Below, one piece after another: positions 1 through 12,469 of a stretch of 64,000 nt of DNA. The position numbers were made by a program, and so were the translations under genes. The number at the start of each line of letters is the position of its first letter. The stretch's first letter is position 1. The DNA is from Sternotherus odoratus (taxonomy: Eukaryota; Chordata; Testudines; Kinosternidae): the NCBI GenBank assembly GCA_032164245.1, contig JAVMKO010000021.1:9430285-9494284 (forward strand), read 5' to 3'. The notes beneath the pieces were generated by a model, which worked only from the letters and a program-made list of their open reading frames with translations, did not search any database and was not told where the DNA came from.

Positions 1-3000
1 GTTGTGACCTGGGATGTTCTGGAGGATGAGGTTGTTATTGGATTTGCAATCTCCCAGCAGGTATCCTCACCATACGGCCCCCTCCTCTTCACTGGTGCTG
101 GGTCCCCCTCAGGGGAGTAGACAAGTTAGCACCAACCAGGATGATTACCCCAGGGAGAGAGGTGACCGTGCAAAGCAACTCAAGGTCTTCACAGCAAAGC
201 GGCTGAGCAGGGGAATTGATCCATCGACGAAATGCCCTTAGGGGATTCAATGGCTTGGGAGACTGGAGAAGGGATAAGTGGACTCTCCAACACAGCTCCA
301 CCCAGGACTCCCCTGCCCATCCTCCACTCCATGTGCACCAAGAACTCCCCTATCCATCTCCACCCCATACCCCAGCCCCACCCAGCTTTTAGTTACATCT
401 CATGGCAGGGAAAGCAGTCACAGCTATGCACACACATCTGCTCAGGGTCTGAGGCTGCTCCCAGTCACGTCCCTGGGAATTTGACTTCAGTGAGAGCAGA
501 AGCAGGCCAGAATGATTTAATGCCTTCATGCTTCCAGGGCCCAAAGGTGACTAGGCAGAAAATGCAACCTGCCAGAGCTAGCACCAGCCCCCAAATCTCA
601 GCAGTAGCTCTGCCCAGCGGGTACGTGCCGACAGGGCTAGAACAACGAGACGCTTCTGCGTGGGGAAGACAAGCGCAGGTCCCTTTAAAGCCAGCCCGGG
701 GAGGCTGCCATTTCATTCCTAGAGGATGAGATTCACTCATGCACAGGCCAGCACTAAGCATCGGCACCACGACATCTCTCAGGAGCCGGGGACACTAGAG
801 GTGCCGAGGCCTTGTGCTGGGCCCTGCGCAGGGTGAATTTCACCCAGAAGCTCCAGTGGAATTTGTGGCTCCTGCTCTGTTGTGACGTCACCCAAGCTGG
901 AGCTAGGGAGCGAGCTCCTGGGAGATGGGGCGTGTTGCCGGGTGATCCGGGCATTGCAGACCCTTTCCCTTAGGGTACGGATAAATACCAGAGAGCTCCA
1001 GAGACTGAGCCACTCATCCAAGTGCCTCTGAACCTCAGGGGAAATGGAACCAGCCCCTCTCCACCAGGTCACCTTCTCTACAAGCACTGGGCCTGACTTC
1101 CCTCCTGTATCAGTCTGGACTATCAGCGGAGTCACACTTGTGTCAGTGGGAGGAGGGATGGGCCCACTGTATCTGGCAAGTTGGATGAGTGAGTGGCTGT
1201 CACCACCACCAGCTTGCAGAAAAGCAGCTGTAGCTGCTCTCACCGCTGGAGAAGCCTGTGATCAGATTAGAGCACATGTCTTTTCCTGCACTAAGGTGCT
1301 GTCAGGGGCCCTGGGGGGCAGTGGGAAGCGTCTGTGTAGCAGGGCATCCGTCACCCCGAGACAGACCCCCTCCCTCTGAGCTCCTCTGCTTTCCTGCCTT
1401 GGGCTTGCAGAAGAAGGATGTGCGGATGCTGCGCTTCATCCAAGAGGTGAACACCACCACCCGCTCCTGCGCCCTCTGGGACCTGGAGGAGGACACGGAG
1501 TACATTGTGCATGTCCAGTCCATCAGCATCCAGGGCCAGAGCCCCGCCAGCGAACCCGTCCTCTTCAAGACCCCCAGGGAAGCCGAGAAGCTGGCCTCAA
1601 AGAATAAAGGCAAGTATGGGCTCACGGACGGCCACAGATGCAGGGCGCTGTGGCTCAGCAAAGTGGGAAACACTGCCTGGTGCATTCAAAAATATGAACC
1701 GCCGAGCTAAATGTAGGCCGGGCTAAGTTCGCCTGTTGCAGTCTCATTGTAGTCAGTGGGATCAGACCCATGTGACTACAGACTGGAGCGGGCCGGGGGA
1801 CATGCAGGTGTAACACGCTGGGAAAGTGTGTAGCGTCCTGGGACTCTCTTGGCCTGCGTGTGACGCACAGGTTCTAGCGCTTCTGTTTCCATTCTCCATG
1901 GGTGTTGGTTACCGGCCCATAGAAATGTTTATGAGACCAAAGCTAAGGCTCAGGAGTTGGAGTTCTCGGATGGTGGAAATACTGTGACAAAACCAGATCT
2001 CTGGTAGGTTCAGCTCCCTGACGCAGATATAGAAAGTGAGTGAAAAGTACCGAATAGAGAGAGCCGATCTCTGATTTGGAGCTCTGCCAGTTTTCCCCAG
2101 CTGAGGACCTGGCGCTCATTGTTTATTCAGGCTCTGCGCAAATGCTGGGGACCAATCAAGAAACCGAACCATTCACAGGGGCCTATGTTAGTGAAAGTGC
2201 CTGAAGGTAACAGGATGGGGTCAGACACAGGAGTGCTCATGGCCTCGCCTGCCCCCTGAAGTCACTGGCAGCTTCTTCTGATCTTTCACTCTCTCCCCAT
2301 GCCTGGGTGGGGGTGGGTGTAGAGGAAACTAACAAGGGCCAGATTGGAAACCGGGATGCAGAGGTAAAAGCCTCCTTCTTTCATCCCACTGCCCCAGGCC
2401 ATTTAGTCCCCTATACCTGTAAGGCCAAATTCTGAGTTCAGCCTGAACCTACAGGGAGTGATGACAATATATACCTTCAGATGGCTCCCTAAATGTGCAT
2501 GTTACACCAATTTATGAACCTTCAGACTCAGCCCTTCCCACTGGTGTGCAATTCACACCCCCTTTACATCACCTCTGAGTCAAAGCACTGGGTTTAGCTG
2601 AGTGTGAACAAGTCTAGGAGAGGCTAAGCTGGTGTAACTCACCTCGAGAAGCCAGAAGTGCAGCATGGAAAGTAAGCGGCAGGACAGAATAAGGATGTGC
2701 AAATTAAAGGAGGCCATTCCTGCTTTCTTACTGCATCTTCCAGCTGCTGGGCAAGTCAGTTCCCTCCCCCGCCCCCCGACTCCCTTCAACTCACACCAAT
2801 CAGTGTGTATAAGCAGAATTAAGAGAGTTTAAATGAGTGTAGAGGAATACACGTCCCTTCTGACTGCAGCTCTTAGTCTGAGACGATACTAGGGTCAAGA
2901 CTGGGATATTCCCTAATGGTAAGGACACAAGAATCCATGCTGGTAATGTGACTTTTGTGTATCACATTCACCACAGCAAAACCAGGCTGTTTCAGGAAAA

Positions 3001-6000
3001 TAATACCTAGACCTCCAGCCGCTAGTGCTGCCAGCACTTGAATCTCCATTGCTCTTTTCTCAGGGGGTAGCTTTAAGAGGCAGAAGGAAGGAGGACTGTT
3101 CTCAGTACTAGTGTCTGGCAGGAGCATGCCGATCAGCCTAGCAAATGAAGAGTGCCCGGGGAAATTCTTGGTCCAACTGTGCACGCCGTTTGGGATAGAA
3201 CCCCCGGGATCCAGGCCAGGGATGCTGCAGCAGCACTAAGATGAGACTGAGAGAGGCTCACTAACCCTCCCTGCACTTGGATTCTAAAGAGGCACCAGTG
3301 GATATCCTGGTTTTTTAAAATCAGAAATGTTTCTACCACATCAGTTCCTGCCAGTGATGGAAGCGCCTTTCAATCTGTCCCTTCTGAGCCGACATCCAGC
3401 CAAAATCAGATGGTGCCAAGGCAGGTCAAAGGGATCATAGAATCTCAGCGTTGGAAGGGACCTCAGGAGATCATCGAGTCCAACCCCCTGCTCAAAGCAG
3501 GACTAATCCCTATTTTTGCCCCATATCCCTAAATGGCCCCCTCAAGGATTTAACTCACAACGCTGGGTTTAGCGGGCCAATGCTCAAACCACTGAGTTAT
3601 CCTTCCCCCTGTTCTCAGTTCACTGTAGTGAACAGGGGACAGGAAGGAGCAGGCGTCCAGGTTATAAAGGGTTACTAGATGATTAGGTTAGGCCATATTG
3701 TATTGCAGGGTTCTCATCCACGGTTCCTAGGATGCTGTGCGTTCTTGACTCTTTCTGCTGAAATGATTTGGAGCCTGGCAATAGTGAATTGCTGTTCATC
3801 TGAAAACACAGAAGAGCATTGTCTGCTTCCCAGGAGATCTGAACTGCAATCTTCTTGGCCCTTTGAGGCCAGACTGTACATTATGGCTTGTGAAGAGGTA
3901 CTACTCATTCCTGCATCCCGCAGCTCTGCTGAAAAAGATTGTGCCAACCCTGCGTACTACAGGGCATAAATCCTGAGCTGGCCTGGCAGGAATGCTGCAC
4001 AGAATAGTGATGCGCAGGCTAGAATACACCGTGCGTAGATACGCCGGTGACGGGTGCTACAGAAAACCCGAACACACACAGAGAGAGGAATGACGGTGCT
4101 CACATCTGACTGAGGCATGATGACTCTAAACAATTCATGCTGCTTTTGAACCTTGTGCACTCACTGACTGGGGCACATAGTTACACGGGTGTCCAGTGAG
4201 AGATTTTAATGTGCTCAGCGGAGGTTTCCATTTCCAAACCTTCCAAGGGGTTTTCAGGATCTGCAGCCACCCAGCTTTGCTCATTAGCTGTCGGTGAGTT
4301 TGCGGGGGTGGGGAAGGAACATGTGAAAGGAGCAGGCAGAGTCTGACAACTCATTGCACAAATGGATCTCATTGTCTCTCTCTCTCTTCTCTGTGCAGAC
4401 GAGGTGACAATGAAGGAGATGGGGAAGAACCAGCAGCTGCGAGCCGGGGAAATTCTCATCATTGTCGTGGTGTTATTCATGTGGGCAGGTTGGTAGCAGG
4501 CCCTATGATGAAAGCATGTAATGTCCCAGAATCAGCTCATTCACTTTGGGTATTAGTGGGTATTAGCCCACGAAAGCTTATGCTTCACAACTTTATAGTT
4601 AGTCTTTAAGGTGCCACAGGACTTTGTTACCTCTGCTATTCCAGACTAACACGGCTACCTCTCTGATTCTCATTCACTTTGTGTGTGCATGTGTGAATAT
4701 AAACCCATGATGGCCAGGAAGAGATATGCAGAGAAATCCCTACCCCTGCCCCCCGTATAAAGCATTGCACATTTGGATATAAGTGTATTACACCTTCCTC
4801 TGTAGCATCAGGTATTGGCGACTGCTGGAGGCAGGATACTGGACTGGCTGAAGTAGTCTCATTTAGTACAGCAGGAGGTAGGATAATGGATTAAATGAAC
4901 CAATTGTCTGATCTGCTGTGGCAAATCCTATATTATCAATCCTTCCAGTAAAAAATTTAAGGTAATCCCCTTAACCCCATACCAGAATCCAGCCCCTTTA
5001 GCCCCGTCTGTTTCATTAACACAGTGCAGCCCAAGTGAAGTGTGCTATTGTCGCTGTATCTGCAGGTCACACACAAGCCAGTAATTCTTCTGAAGAGGTG
5101 TGGCGATATTCTAAAGACAAACATCACAAATCAAGAGTGAGTTACAACCTCCTGTCTCACTCTCAAGCCTCTGTCATTCTATATTTACTAAAACCCACTT
5201 TCGAGATCTATTAAAATGATTGAACTGCTAAAACAGCAAATGATCTGGAGCATCCATACATAAAATATCAGGTCAGCAATGAACCCGAATCCTCTTAAAA
5301 TCTGGCACAAGAATAAAAAGAATTGTTTAAAAAGCACATTTCCCACACATCTGAGTGAAAAACAGGACAACTCTATTATCGATGAAGACTCTGTGAGCAA
5401 CCAACCTGCAAAGATCTATGAGTGGTATAGGATGAAACTGTACAAAGAAATGTCTCAGTCGGAGGGGAGGGGGAGGGGGGGAGGGAGTGTGTGTGAGAGA
5501 GAGAAATTCCCACTACAGAACTCATGACATCAGCCTAAATTAGATGATTTAATGGTCCCGTCTGGCCTTAAACTGTATGAACCTATGGGTGGGACGGGCC
5601 AAGGGCAGGGGAGGAAAAGGGGAAATTTGTAGCAATGACAAGCAAGCTAAGCACCAAAAGTAGCTGTTGAGTGCTGAGCACTTTTTAAAATCCAGCCATG
5701 TGTTTTGCCTAAACATGGACTTAGGAATCTAAACCCATTTTTGAAAATCTTGGCTTGATCTTGCAGACCGAATGCAACCAAAAATCCTACTGAGTCAATG
5801 GGAGCTTTGCTGTATCAGGGCTGCAGGTTCGGGGACCATCTAATTTAAAGTCAGTACTGTAGGGTCAGACCCACAGCTGTGGCTGAAGAGTGGGTAACAG
5901 GTGGGTGGCTAACAGGTGGGTAAATAAATCATAGAATCTCAAGATTAGAATTGGAAGAGACCTCAGGAGATCATCTAGTCCAGCCCCCTCCTCAAAGCAT

Positions 6001-9000
6001 AACCAACCCCAACTAAATCATCCCAGCTAGGGCTTTGTGAGGCCGGACCTTGAAAACCTCTAAGGATGGAGATTCCATCACCTCCCTAGGGAACCCATTC
6101 CAGTGCTTCACCACCCTCCTCGTGAAAAATGTTTTCATAATATCCAACCTAAACCCCACTGCAACTTGAGACCATTGCTTCCTGTTCTGTCATCTGCCAC
6201 CACTGAGAACAGCCGAGCTCCATCCTCTTTGGAACCCCCCTTCAGGTAGTTGAGGGCTGCTATCAAATCCCTCCATATTCTTCTTTCTGCAGACTAAATA
6301 ACCCCAGTTCTCTCAACCTCTCCTCATAAATCACGTGCCCCCTAATCATTTTCATTGACCTCCATGGGACTGTCTCCAATTTGTCCACACCCTTCCTGTA
6401 GTGGGCCCCCCCCAACTGGATACAATACTCCAGATGTGGCCTCACCCATGGAGGGGAATAATCACCTCCCACAATCTGCTGGCAATGCTCCTACTAAAGC
6501 AGCCCAATATGCCGCTAGCCTTTTTGGCAACAAGGGCACACCGTTGACTCATATCCAGCTTCTCGTCTACTGTAATCCCCAGGTCCTTTTCAGCAGAATT
6601 GGTGCTTAGCCAGTCGGTCCCCAGCCTGTACGCTCCAGCATATCTACCTCTCCCCCCACCTTAGTGTCATCTACAAATTCCACCTTGGCATCAAAATCCT
6701 TCCATATAATTAAAAGAAATAACTCACCCAGGGAGCTCAGGAAAGCAAAGAATTCCCCATTATGAGTTTGGGATCAGATCTTCTGCTGGGGTAAACTGGC
6801 GTAACCTCTCTGAGCTACATCGGTTTATACCAGAGGAGGATCGGGCCCATCTGTTTTAATCTAGCAAATGTATAAGGAGAGTGCACCCTTAGTCCTTTGA
6901 TCAGCCCGGAGCTATCAGCATTCTTAACAGCCGGCACTATGGCTCAGATCAGAGTGCCATGAGTTAATGGAAAAGAAAGTTTGCTTGTTTGTTTGTTTTC
7001 TGTATAGAGCGCCAGTTTCCCCTGGCCTCCGTTCAGCAGCTGCCTCGGCTGCTGCTGCAACATAAAACATTCATGAAACAGCACGATGTTTTCCTCGTGA
7101 GCCGCAGAGTCACATTGGTCAGGGGAAGATATTTCAGGTGAAACAAGGGAACTGGCATGCAAGGAAATTAACAGTACAGTCGATTATATAACCCATGAAG
7201 TACGCCCATTGTCAGGATCATAAGAACATTCTACATATACTGTGTGTGCAGAAAAACTGCTACTTTTTGAAAGAAGCCAACCAAAGCTAGAGATGCGTGG
7301 CTGAGGGAACAATCTCCCAGCTATCGTCCAAGAACATGCCAGGGGGCTCACAGGAGAGGGTAAAATGCTTAGGTGTTAGAGCGATGTGTGATAGTTCTGT
7401 CCCTTAACTGTTGGAGGCTGGAGCCTTTCCCTATGAAATATGGATTGTGGACCATGGGTTCATTCTTCAGCTGTGCCACAGCTCCATTCCGTCAGGGATT
7501 GTGAGAGCTGAAGCCCCTTCCCCCTAGCCATGCCATCAACATGCTCCCTATGCCCTTAGCTGTCAAATGGGGTGGCATAGTCTGCTATGTCAGTTGTGTC
7601 CCACCCTTGGATTTCCTCATGCTGGGGGAATCCTCAGCTGACTGCTGAAACTGACTTTACAGCCTCTTTGCACGACTTGAGCAGGATCTGGCTTGTTCCT
7701 TGGGGTTTTGTAAGACTAAACACCTTAACGTTCTTAGAATTTTGTGTGCGCGTGTATTTTCTTATGTATTAATAAAGCCCTGAAGAGTGATAGGGTTTGG
7801 AGGATTAAATCATGTTATCAAGAAACAGTGAGCTTAAATCTGTCGGTATAAATTGCTGACTTCAGTGCAGCTGTGTCAAATTGACACCAGCAGAGGATTT
7901 GGCCCATGTACGCTAAACTCAGCTGAGATGGGATCTCTCCTCCTACCTCCCCGAGATACGTGGAGATGAAATTGGGTCACAAATCTGAGATCTGACAACA
8001 TATTTTGGCGAATAATTTAAATAAAAAGGCAGGGGTGTCCTGTCTTGTTCTCCTGGGATTCTTTCCAACGGCAAGTGAATCCAGAGGGACGAGCAGCAAC
8101 CAGATAAGATTCATAAATCATTTTTTGCAGTGGAAAAATCTTGAGTCTACCAGGCATTATACCTGCTTTCCACAGGGTTCAACTGGGTTCTAGTCACGGT
8201 CTCCAATCCCTGATCTTTTAAAATAGTTAAAGAAGTTACGGTCTCTGCCCATTAAGAGCTAAATCTCCTGCCTGTAAAAATCATTTGGGAGTAAAATAAT
8301 TAAATGCGATCGCTAAAAAGGTTTAATCTAGACAAGTAATTAAGCTTCATCTTCCGAAACTCAGCTCATAATGGGAGCAGAGAATCGTCCAACACCCTGA
8401 AAAAGGCTTGTAAACAAAATGATTGCCATTTACCAAATGTGGGTGAGTAAGGAAAATCTCCCTGGAGCTGATGAGCCGCTTACAAAGTTTCATTTTGACC
8501 TGACTTATCCGAGCCCTGTGGTTTAGCAATCTGAGACTCAAGTGTGGAATTAATGGTGAATGGAAACTGCAGTTAGTCTGAATGTGCACACATGTCCCAT
8601 TTATACACTAAGTTTCTCTGATGGCCCAGTGCAGAGGGCACAACTTGGTGTCAAGACCCGGGTTCTAGTACTGACTTTGTCTCACTTTGCCTGCACTTCT
8701 CATCTGAAAACGAGGATGATACTTTTATGCAACCGTTAGCATGTCTTCCCCCAGCTGACAATTTGCTTGCATGCAACAACTTGTGTAACAGCACTACCTG
8801 GCGGCAACTCCCATAACACCACCTATCACTGTTAAGCGCTTTGAGATTGACAGGTGGAAAACTCTATATACTTGCAGAGTATTATTGTTATGTGAATGGA
8901 TCCTTTCCCAGTAGGCAAGAGGCAATGGGCGTATCAGTTATTCTTCCAGGCACCTCTGTTACTTTGCATTTGAAACCAGCAGGCAGAGAGGTGGTTATTT

Positions 9001-12000
9001 GGTCAGAACACAACACAAAAGCTGCTGCGAAAGACATTTTCACTCTCTTCATTTGTCATGGCTGTCCCTGCTTTGTTCTCCACACACCTAAATGCGTGGG
9101 AGGACATTTCCGCTGGCAGCTCATCCTGCTCTATCTGTCATACATTTGCAGATGCTGAGCAGGAGACCCTGGGTTGTTTCCTCTGCAGGCAGGCCCGGGT
9201 TATTCATCACATCCTCCAACTCAACTGCACCTCTCTTTGCTGCAGAAAAAGAAAGCTTTGAGGACACATTTCCCATTAATGGGAATTCCAGTATGCCCCT
9301 GTGCTTGCAAAGCAAAGGTCACACTAAACCTCTTAACATGGGCAGTGTAAACTGCTATTCAGATGGGAAGCTTAAAACATTTGTCCTGTTTCATGACAGG
9401 GAAGTGGGAGTACAAGTAATCTCCTGCTCTCGTCTGACCGGGTTAGAGTGGAATTTGGCCCTGTGAAGGAAGCAGCCACAGCCCGACTTGTCGTGTTAGA
9501 AAAGGATCTTTGGGACTTGGTGTCAATGCTGCCGAGGTCTCTGCCAGCAGGTGCAGAGCAGCAGGACTAGTGGCCTCTGATCATTGCAGGTTCCAAAGGC
9601 CTGGCTCATTCACGTGACCTCTACCACTTTTTCCTGCTAGGAGTGATCGCCCTGTTCTGCAGGCAGTATGACATCATCAAAGATAACGAACCAAATAACA
9701 ACAAGGAGAAAGCCAAGAGCGCGTCTGAGAGCAGCACTCCGGAGCACCAGAGCGGAGGGCTCCTGCGCAGCAAGGTAAGATGCTGTCGGCACACAGTGGG
9801 GGATGAGGCAGCCAATCAGTTTCCAGCTGGGCTTCTGCTGAATTAACCTGAAAACCAACCTTCTGTTAAGGATCCCAGCGATAACAATCTCTCTATTGGG
9901 CCGATGTGTAGAAGAAGCGAGTCCCCCCCCTATGACAAGGGCAACAGCATGGCTTGAAAGCACACCTGCAAGTCAGGACTCCTGGGTTCCATTCCCAACT
10001 ATAGCACTCACTAGGTGGCCTTGGCCAACTCACATAACCTCTGTGCCTCAGTTTCCCCTCAGTGAAGTTAGGGTAATAGTATCAACGCCCATTTGTAAAA
10101 CTTTTTGAGATCTTTGGATGAAAAATGTTGTATATGGTGAGGGACTATAATCTGAAAGCGGGGAGCTAAAACTGCTATGTTCAGAACCCCACAGCAGTGA
10201 TTACAGGTCAGAATGCAAGGGGCCGAGGGGATGTTATGGGTGTTCTCAGATAGCTTGTCAGCTGTTTAAGAGAAGGAGCTGCTATGAGGTTTAAGATATG
10301 CTGTGGCAAGTGACGTCTATAATGTAACTAGAGCTGGGCAAATAATTTGCAGCAAATAATTTACTCAATTAATTTAACTTCTTCCTGTTTCCAAATTGCT
10401 CTGGAGCTGGCCCTACTTGTCTTTCATTTATTTATTACTTGAAATCATTCACCAATTCCCATTTCTGCTCATTGTTAAGCAGTTCATTGTGAGCATTCGG
10501 CATTTGAGCTGTTAGTTACTTCCGATTGGGCACGTAGGTCATATGAGACATTCCCTATTCCCCGAGCGGATGGGTGAAACTCTGTACAGGTGTGAGGCAT
10601 GAATATGGATGGTTAAGAATTCAAAACTCTGCACAAATATTCTACACTAGTCCCCCCCCCCCCCATGAACTTTTCTGGCAATAATGATTTTGCTAGGATG
10701 TCAGAAAGTGGATGCAGAAGTGGCTTGAATGCAGCCCCCAAGAACTGGAATTTTATGAGCATTTTAGCACAGCAGGAACCATCTTTTTGCTGTGTTTGTA
10801 CAGTGCCTAGCCCGGTAGGGTCCTGATCCATAGCTAGGGCTGGTAGGCACTACCGCAATACGAATAATAATTCACCATTTTGTTTTTATTTTACTAGTCT
10901 CCAAGCTCTAAGCACAACCCTGATTTCCCAAAGATAGAAAAATATAAGCCTTCACAGTTGATTTATTGGCACTGCTGTTGAAAACGAGACTTACATTTTA
11001 CATCATAATATGAGGGGGCCCATTTAGGGATATGGGGCAAAAATCTGTTGGATGATTTAGTTGGGGTTGGTCCTGCTCTGAGCAGGGAGTTGGACTAGAT
11101 GATCTCCTGAGGTCCCTTCTAACCCCGAGATTCTAGGATTCTATGAAAAGGAGTTCTTCCTACTAATTCTTTGAAACAGGTTATGCAGAACTTCACCAGG
11201 ATCAATTAAGTATGGCACAAGCGAAGCCAAGAGACTGAGGATAACTCAACAAGCAACAGATCAAGGCTCTGATCCTGCAACTGACTGTGCGGGACTCACA
11301 CAGAGCAATACTGAAATCAGTGGGGTCCCTCCACCGCCAGTAACTTGCAGGATCAGGGCTTAACAAAACAATAGATGGGCTCTCTCTCTGAGCTGCCAGT
11401 CCAAACATGCCCCTTTCCTTCCAGATTCAAATGCTTCCCTCCACTTTAATTTCTATAGTCCTGGAAACCCAGGCTGATTCCAAACCATGGGTATCGTGTC
11501 AAAGTGAGCAGCAGCTTCGCATTTGATTCCAGAGAGATAAGGAACGGCCTAGGGAATGCAACCAAGCGGCCAAATTTCCTTGGCACGATGAATTTTGATG
11601 ACACTATTTCCCAGCGCTGGCAGACTGCCCTTCTTGGTGATAAACTGGTACAGTTTAGGAAAAGGTGCACCGTATTTTGTTAACTCTGCAGTTGTTGGTA
11701 TTACTCCTGTCACGGTTCCTTCACCCTGCCCCGGTGCAGGGACAATTTATGACAGAGTGACAGCCTTAGCTCTATGATTCACGATCCTTCTGTATCCACT
11801 CGCAATCCCTTGGGATCAAACATTTGCCTCAGCAACATTGAGCAAGCAGTAGACCCAGCTAGCCTGTGTGGATTTTGCATTTATGAACCCGTTTCTTTCC
11901 CTGGGTGGGGTGTGCACCATAACTGGGCAGCAGGCTGCCCAAAGAAATAAGATAAAATTCTGATCTCCGTAACACTGGTGTAAACTCCATTAATAGCATC

Positions 12001-12469
12001 TGAATCTGAGGTTTCATGCAGTTTATGTATTTCAGAAACAATGCTCATGATATTAAGTCACACCATCACCATAACATAGCCCTGGACTACAAGGGGCCAG
12101 GTTGTCACTCTTTTAGCCTCTGTGTAGTCATTTACATCTGTGCAAATAAAGTAGAATGATTTTTTTTGCACTGGTGTAAACAGTTGCACAAGGTGCAGGC
12201 TGATAATAAATTGGGCCTCTAAAGTCCAAAGTCAAGTACTCCGATTGTTTCTTTACCCAGCAGTTGTAGCCAGTGTTAACACCAGCCCCACCACTGACCC
12301 ATTTTCATTATGCTGCAGGCAACTGGACCATTTACAAAGTCACCACTGCACTGAACAAATCTTGGCTGGCTTTTCCTTAGCAATCTCTGTACATTTTCCC
12401 CTCTTTTCCCCTCTTCCCTTCTTCTAGTTTCCAAAAAACAAGCCTTCAGTGAATATCATCGAAGCATGA
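1..12469 (+). CDS. FNDC5: FNDC5 (irisin precursor), last five coding exons; 5' part outside window
   Basis: Coding exons read as 1-60 (cut by the window edge), 1411-1609, 4399-4488, 9641-9774 and 12428-12469; phases join cleanly and give 174 residues plus stop. FNDC5 is a type I membrane protein with one fibronectin type III domain whose shed ectodomain is the myokine irisin. The first two exons give the second half of that domain (motifs [37 protein letters not shown] and TEYIVHVQ), nearly identical to what is known of mammalian FNDC5. The third and fourth exons encode one membrane span (about residues 105-125 of the visible part, [16 protein letters not shown]), then a short polar tail ending [13 protein letters not shown], with the typical IIEA C-terminus. 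The missing upstream exons should carry the signal peptide and the rest of the domain. The intron after 1609 has a GC donor; the others are GT-AG. Identification is very secure. Confidence 0.97.
2395..2645. repeat. Old diverged interspersed repeat in FNDC5 intron
   Basis: Phrases such as GGCCAAATTCTGAGTTCAGC and CTAAGCTGGTGTAACTCACC belong to a common diverged amniote repeat type also glimpsed at 6,770-6,860 and 7,840-7,910 (TTTATACCAGAGGAGGATCG, CACCAGCAGAGGATTTGGCC). Family not determined. Confidence 0.35.
3434..3612 (-). mobile_element. tRNA-headed SINE with CR1-like tail (turtle Cry type)
   Basis: Read on the minus strand it begins with a tRNA-like head: a box A-like stretch (GATAACTCAGTGG) near 3,600 and a box B-like GTGAGTTAAATCC near 3,555. 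A body (GGCCATTTAGGGATATGGGG) follows, and then the CR1-type 3' tail (GGTCCCTTCCAACGCTGAG, TTCTATGATCC). This head-body-tail order is that of the known turtle tRNA-derived SINEs that share their tail with CR1. It lies in the FNDC5 intron. Confidence 0.75.
4549..4668 (+). mobile_element. Penelope-type terminal fragment with 13-bp target duplication
   Basis: A 120-bp unit containing TATTAGCCCACGAAAGCTTA, TTAGTCTTTAAGGTGCCACA and GACTAACACGGCTACCTCTC. The identical 13-mer CTCATTCACTTTG flanks it on both sides (4,536-4,548 and 4,669-4,681). The same unit forms the ends of the GIY-YIG-bearing element at 35.0-35.7 kb, which is why I class it as Penelope-like. Confidence 0.75.
5461..5506 (+). repeat. 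Purine-rich simple repeat
   Basis: A run of (GGGGGA)-like units followed by GTGTGTGTGAGAGAGAGA. Low complexity only. Confidence 0.8.
5928..6695 (-). mobile_element. CR1 LINE 3' fragment, minus orientation
   Basis: From CATAGAATCTCA the sequence follows the amniote CR1 3' region for about 760 bp (TCATCTAGTCCAGCCCCCTC, CCATTCCAGTGCTTCACCAC, GACTCATATCCAGCTTCTCG). On the minus strand a broken remnant of the ORF2 end is visible ([20 protein letters not shown], equivalent to the CR1 end with VDKLE). It is truncated and decayed, and lies in the FNDC5 intron. Confidence 0.85.
8600..8880 (+). mobile_element. MIR-type SINE remnant
   Basis: Holds GACCCGGGTTCTAGTACTGA, CTGCACTTCTCATCTGAAAA and a GCGCTTTGAGATTGACAGGT tail in MIR order. 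Strongly diverged. Confidence 0.5.
9945..10140 (+). mobile_element. MIR SINE
   Basis: MIR core and tail in order: AGGACTCCTGGGTTCCATTC, TTGGCCAACTCACATAACCT, TGTGCCTCAGTTTCCCCTCA, then TTTTTGAGATCTTTGGATG. It lies 170 bp downstream of an FNDC5 exon. Confidence 0.7.
10785..10875 (+). mobile_element. Ancient L2/MIR-like 3' fragment
   Basis: GTACAGTGCCTAGCCCGGTA, GGGTCCTGATCC and a final AATACGAATAATAA resemble the old amniote repeat end with a CAGTGCCTAGCAC core. Class assignment is tentative. Confidence 0.45.
11003..11143 (+). mobile_element. 5'-truncated SINE/CR1 tail, plus orientation
   Basis: Carries the same body (CCATTTAGGGATATGGGGCA) as the copy at 3.4 kb, then the CR1-like tail with GGACTAGATGATCTCCTGAG and the ending GGATTCTATGA. 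The tRNA head is missing. It lies in the last FNDC5 intron. Confidence 0.7.

Larger units (their letters stand above)
1610..4398 (+). other. FNDC5: GC-AG intron of FNDC5
   Basis: The only join that preserves the KNK-DEV reading across this intron is after AAAG at 1609, so the intron starts with GCAAGT rather than GT and ends in TGTGCAG at 4398. The donor context AAAG/GCAAGT matches the known consensus of the minor GC-AG class of U2 introns, which compensates with a strong match elsewhere. Shifting the donor by one base does not create GT. The following exon begins with the membrane-proximal stalk. Confidence 0.85.

Noticed and set aside
232..729. 165-codon frame in the first FNDC5 intron
   Set aside because: No recognisable motif, no splice context and low-complexity Pro/Ser content; it sits between two proven FNDC5 exons.
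3540..3610. Possible tRNA gene on the minus strand
   Set aside because: Box A- and B-like sequences are present but no cloverleaf closes, and it continues into a SINE body and CR1-like tail.
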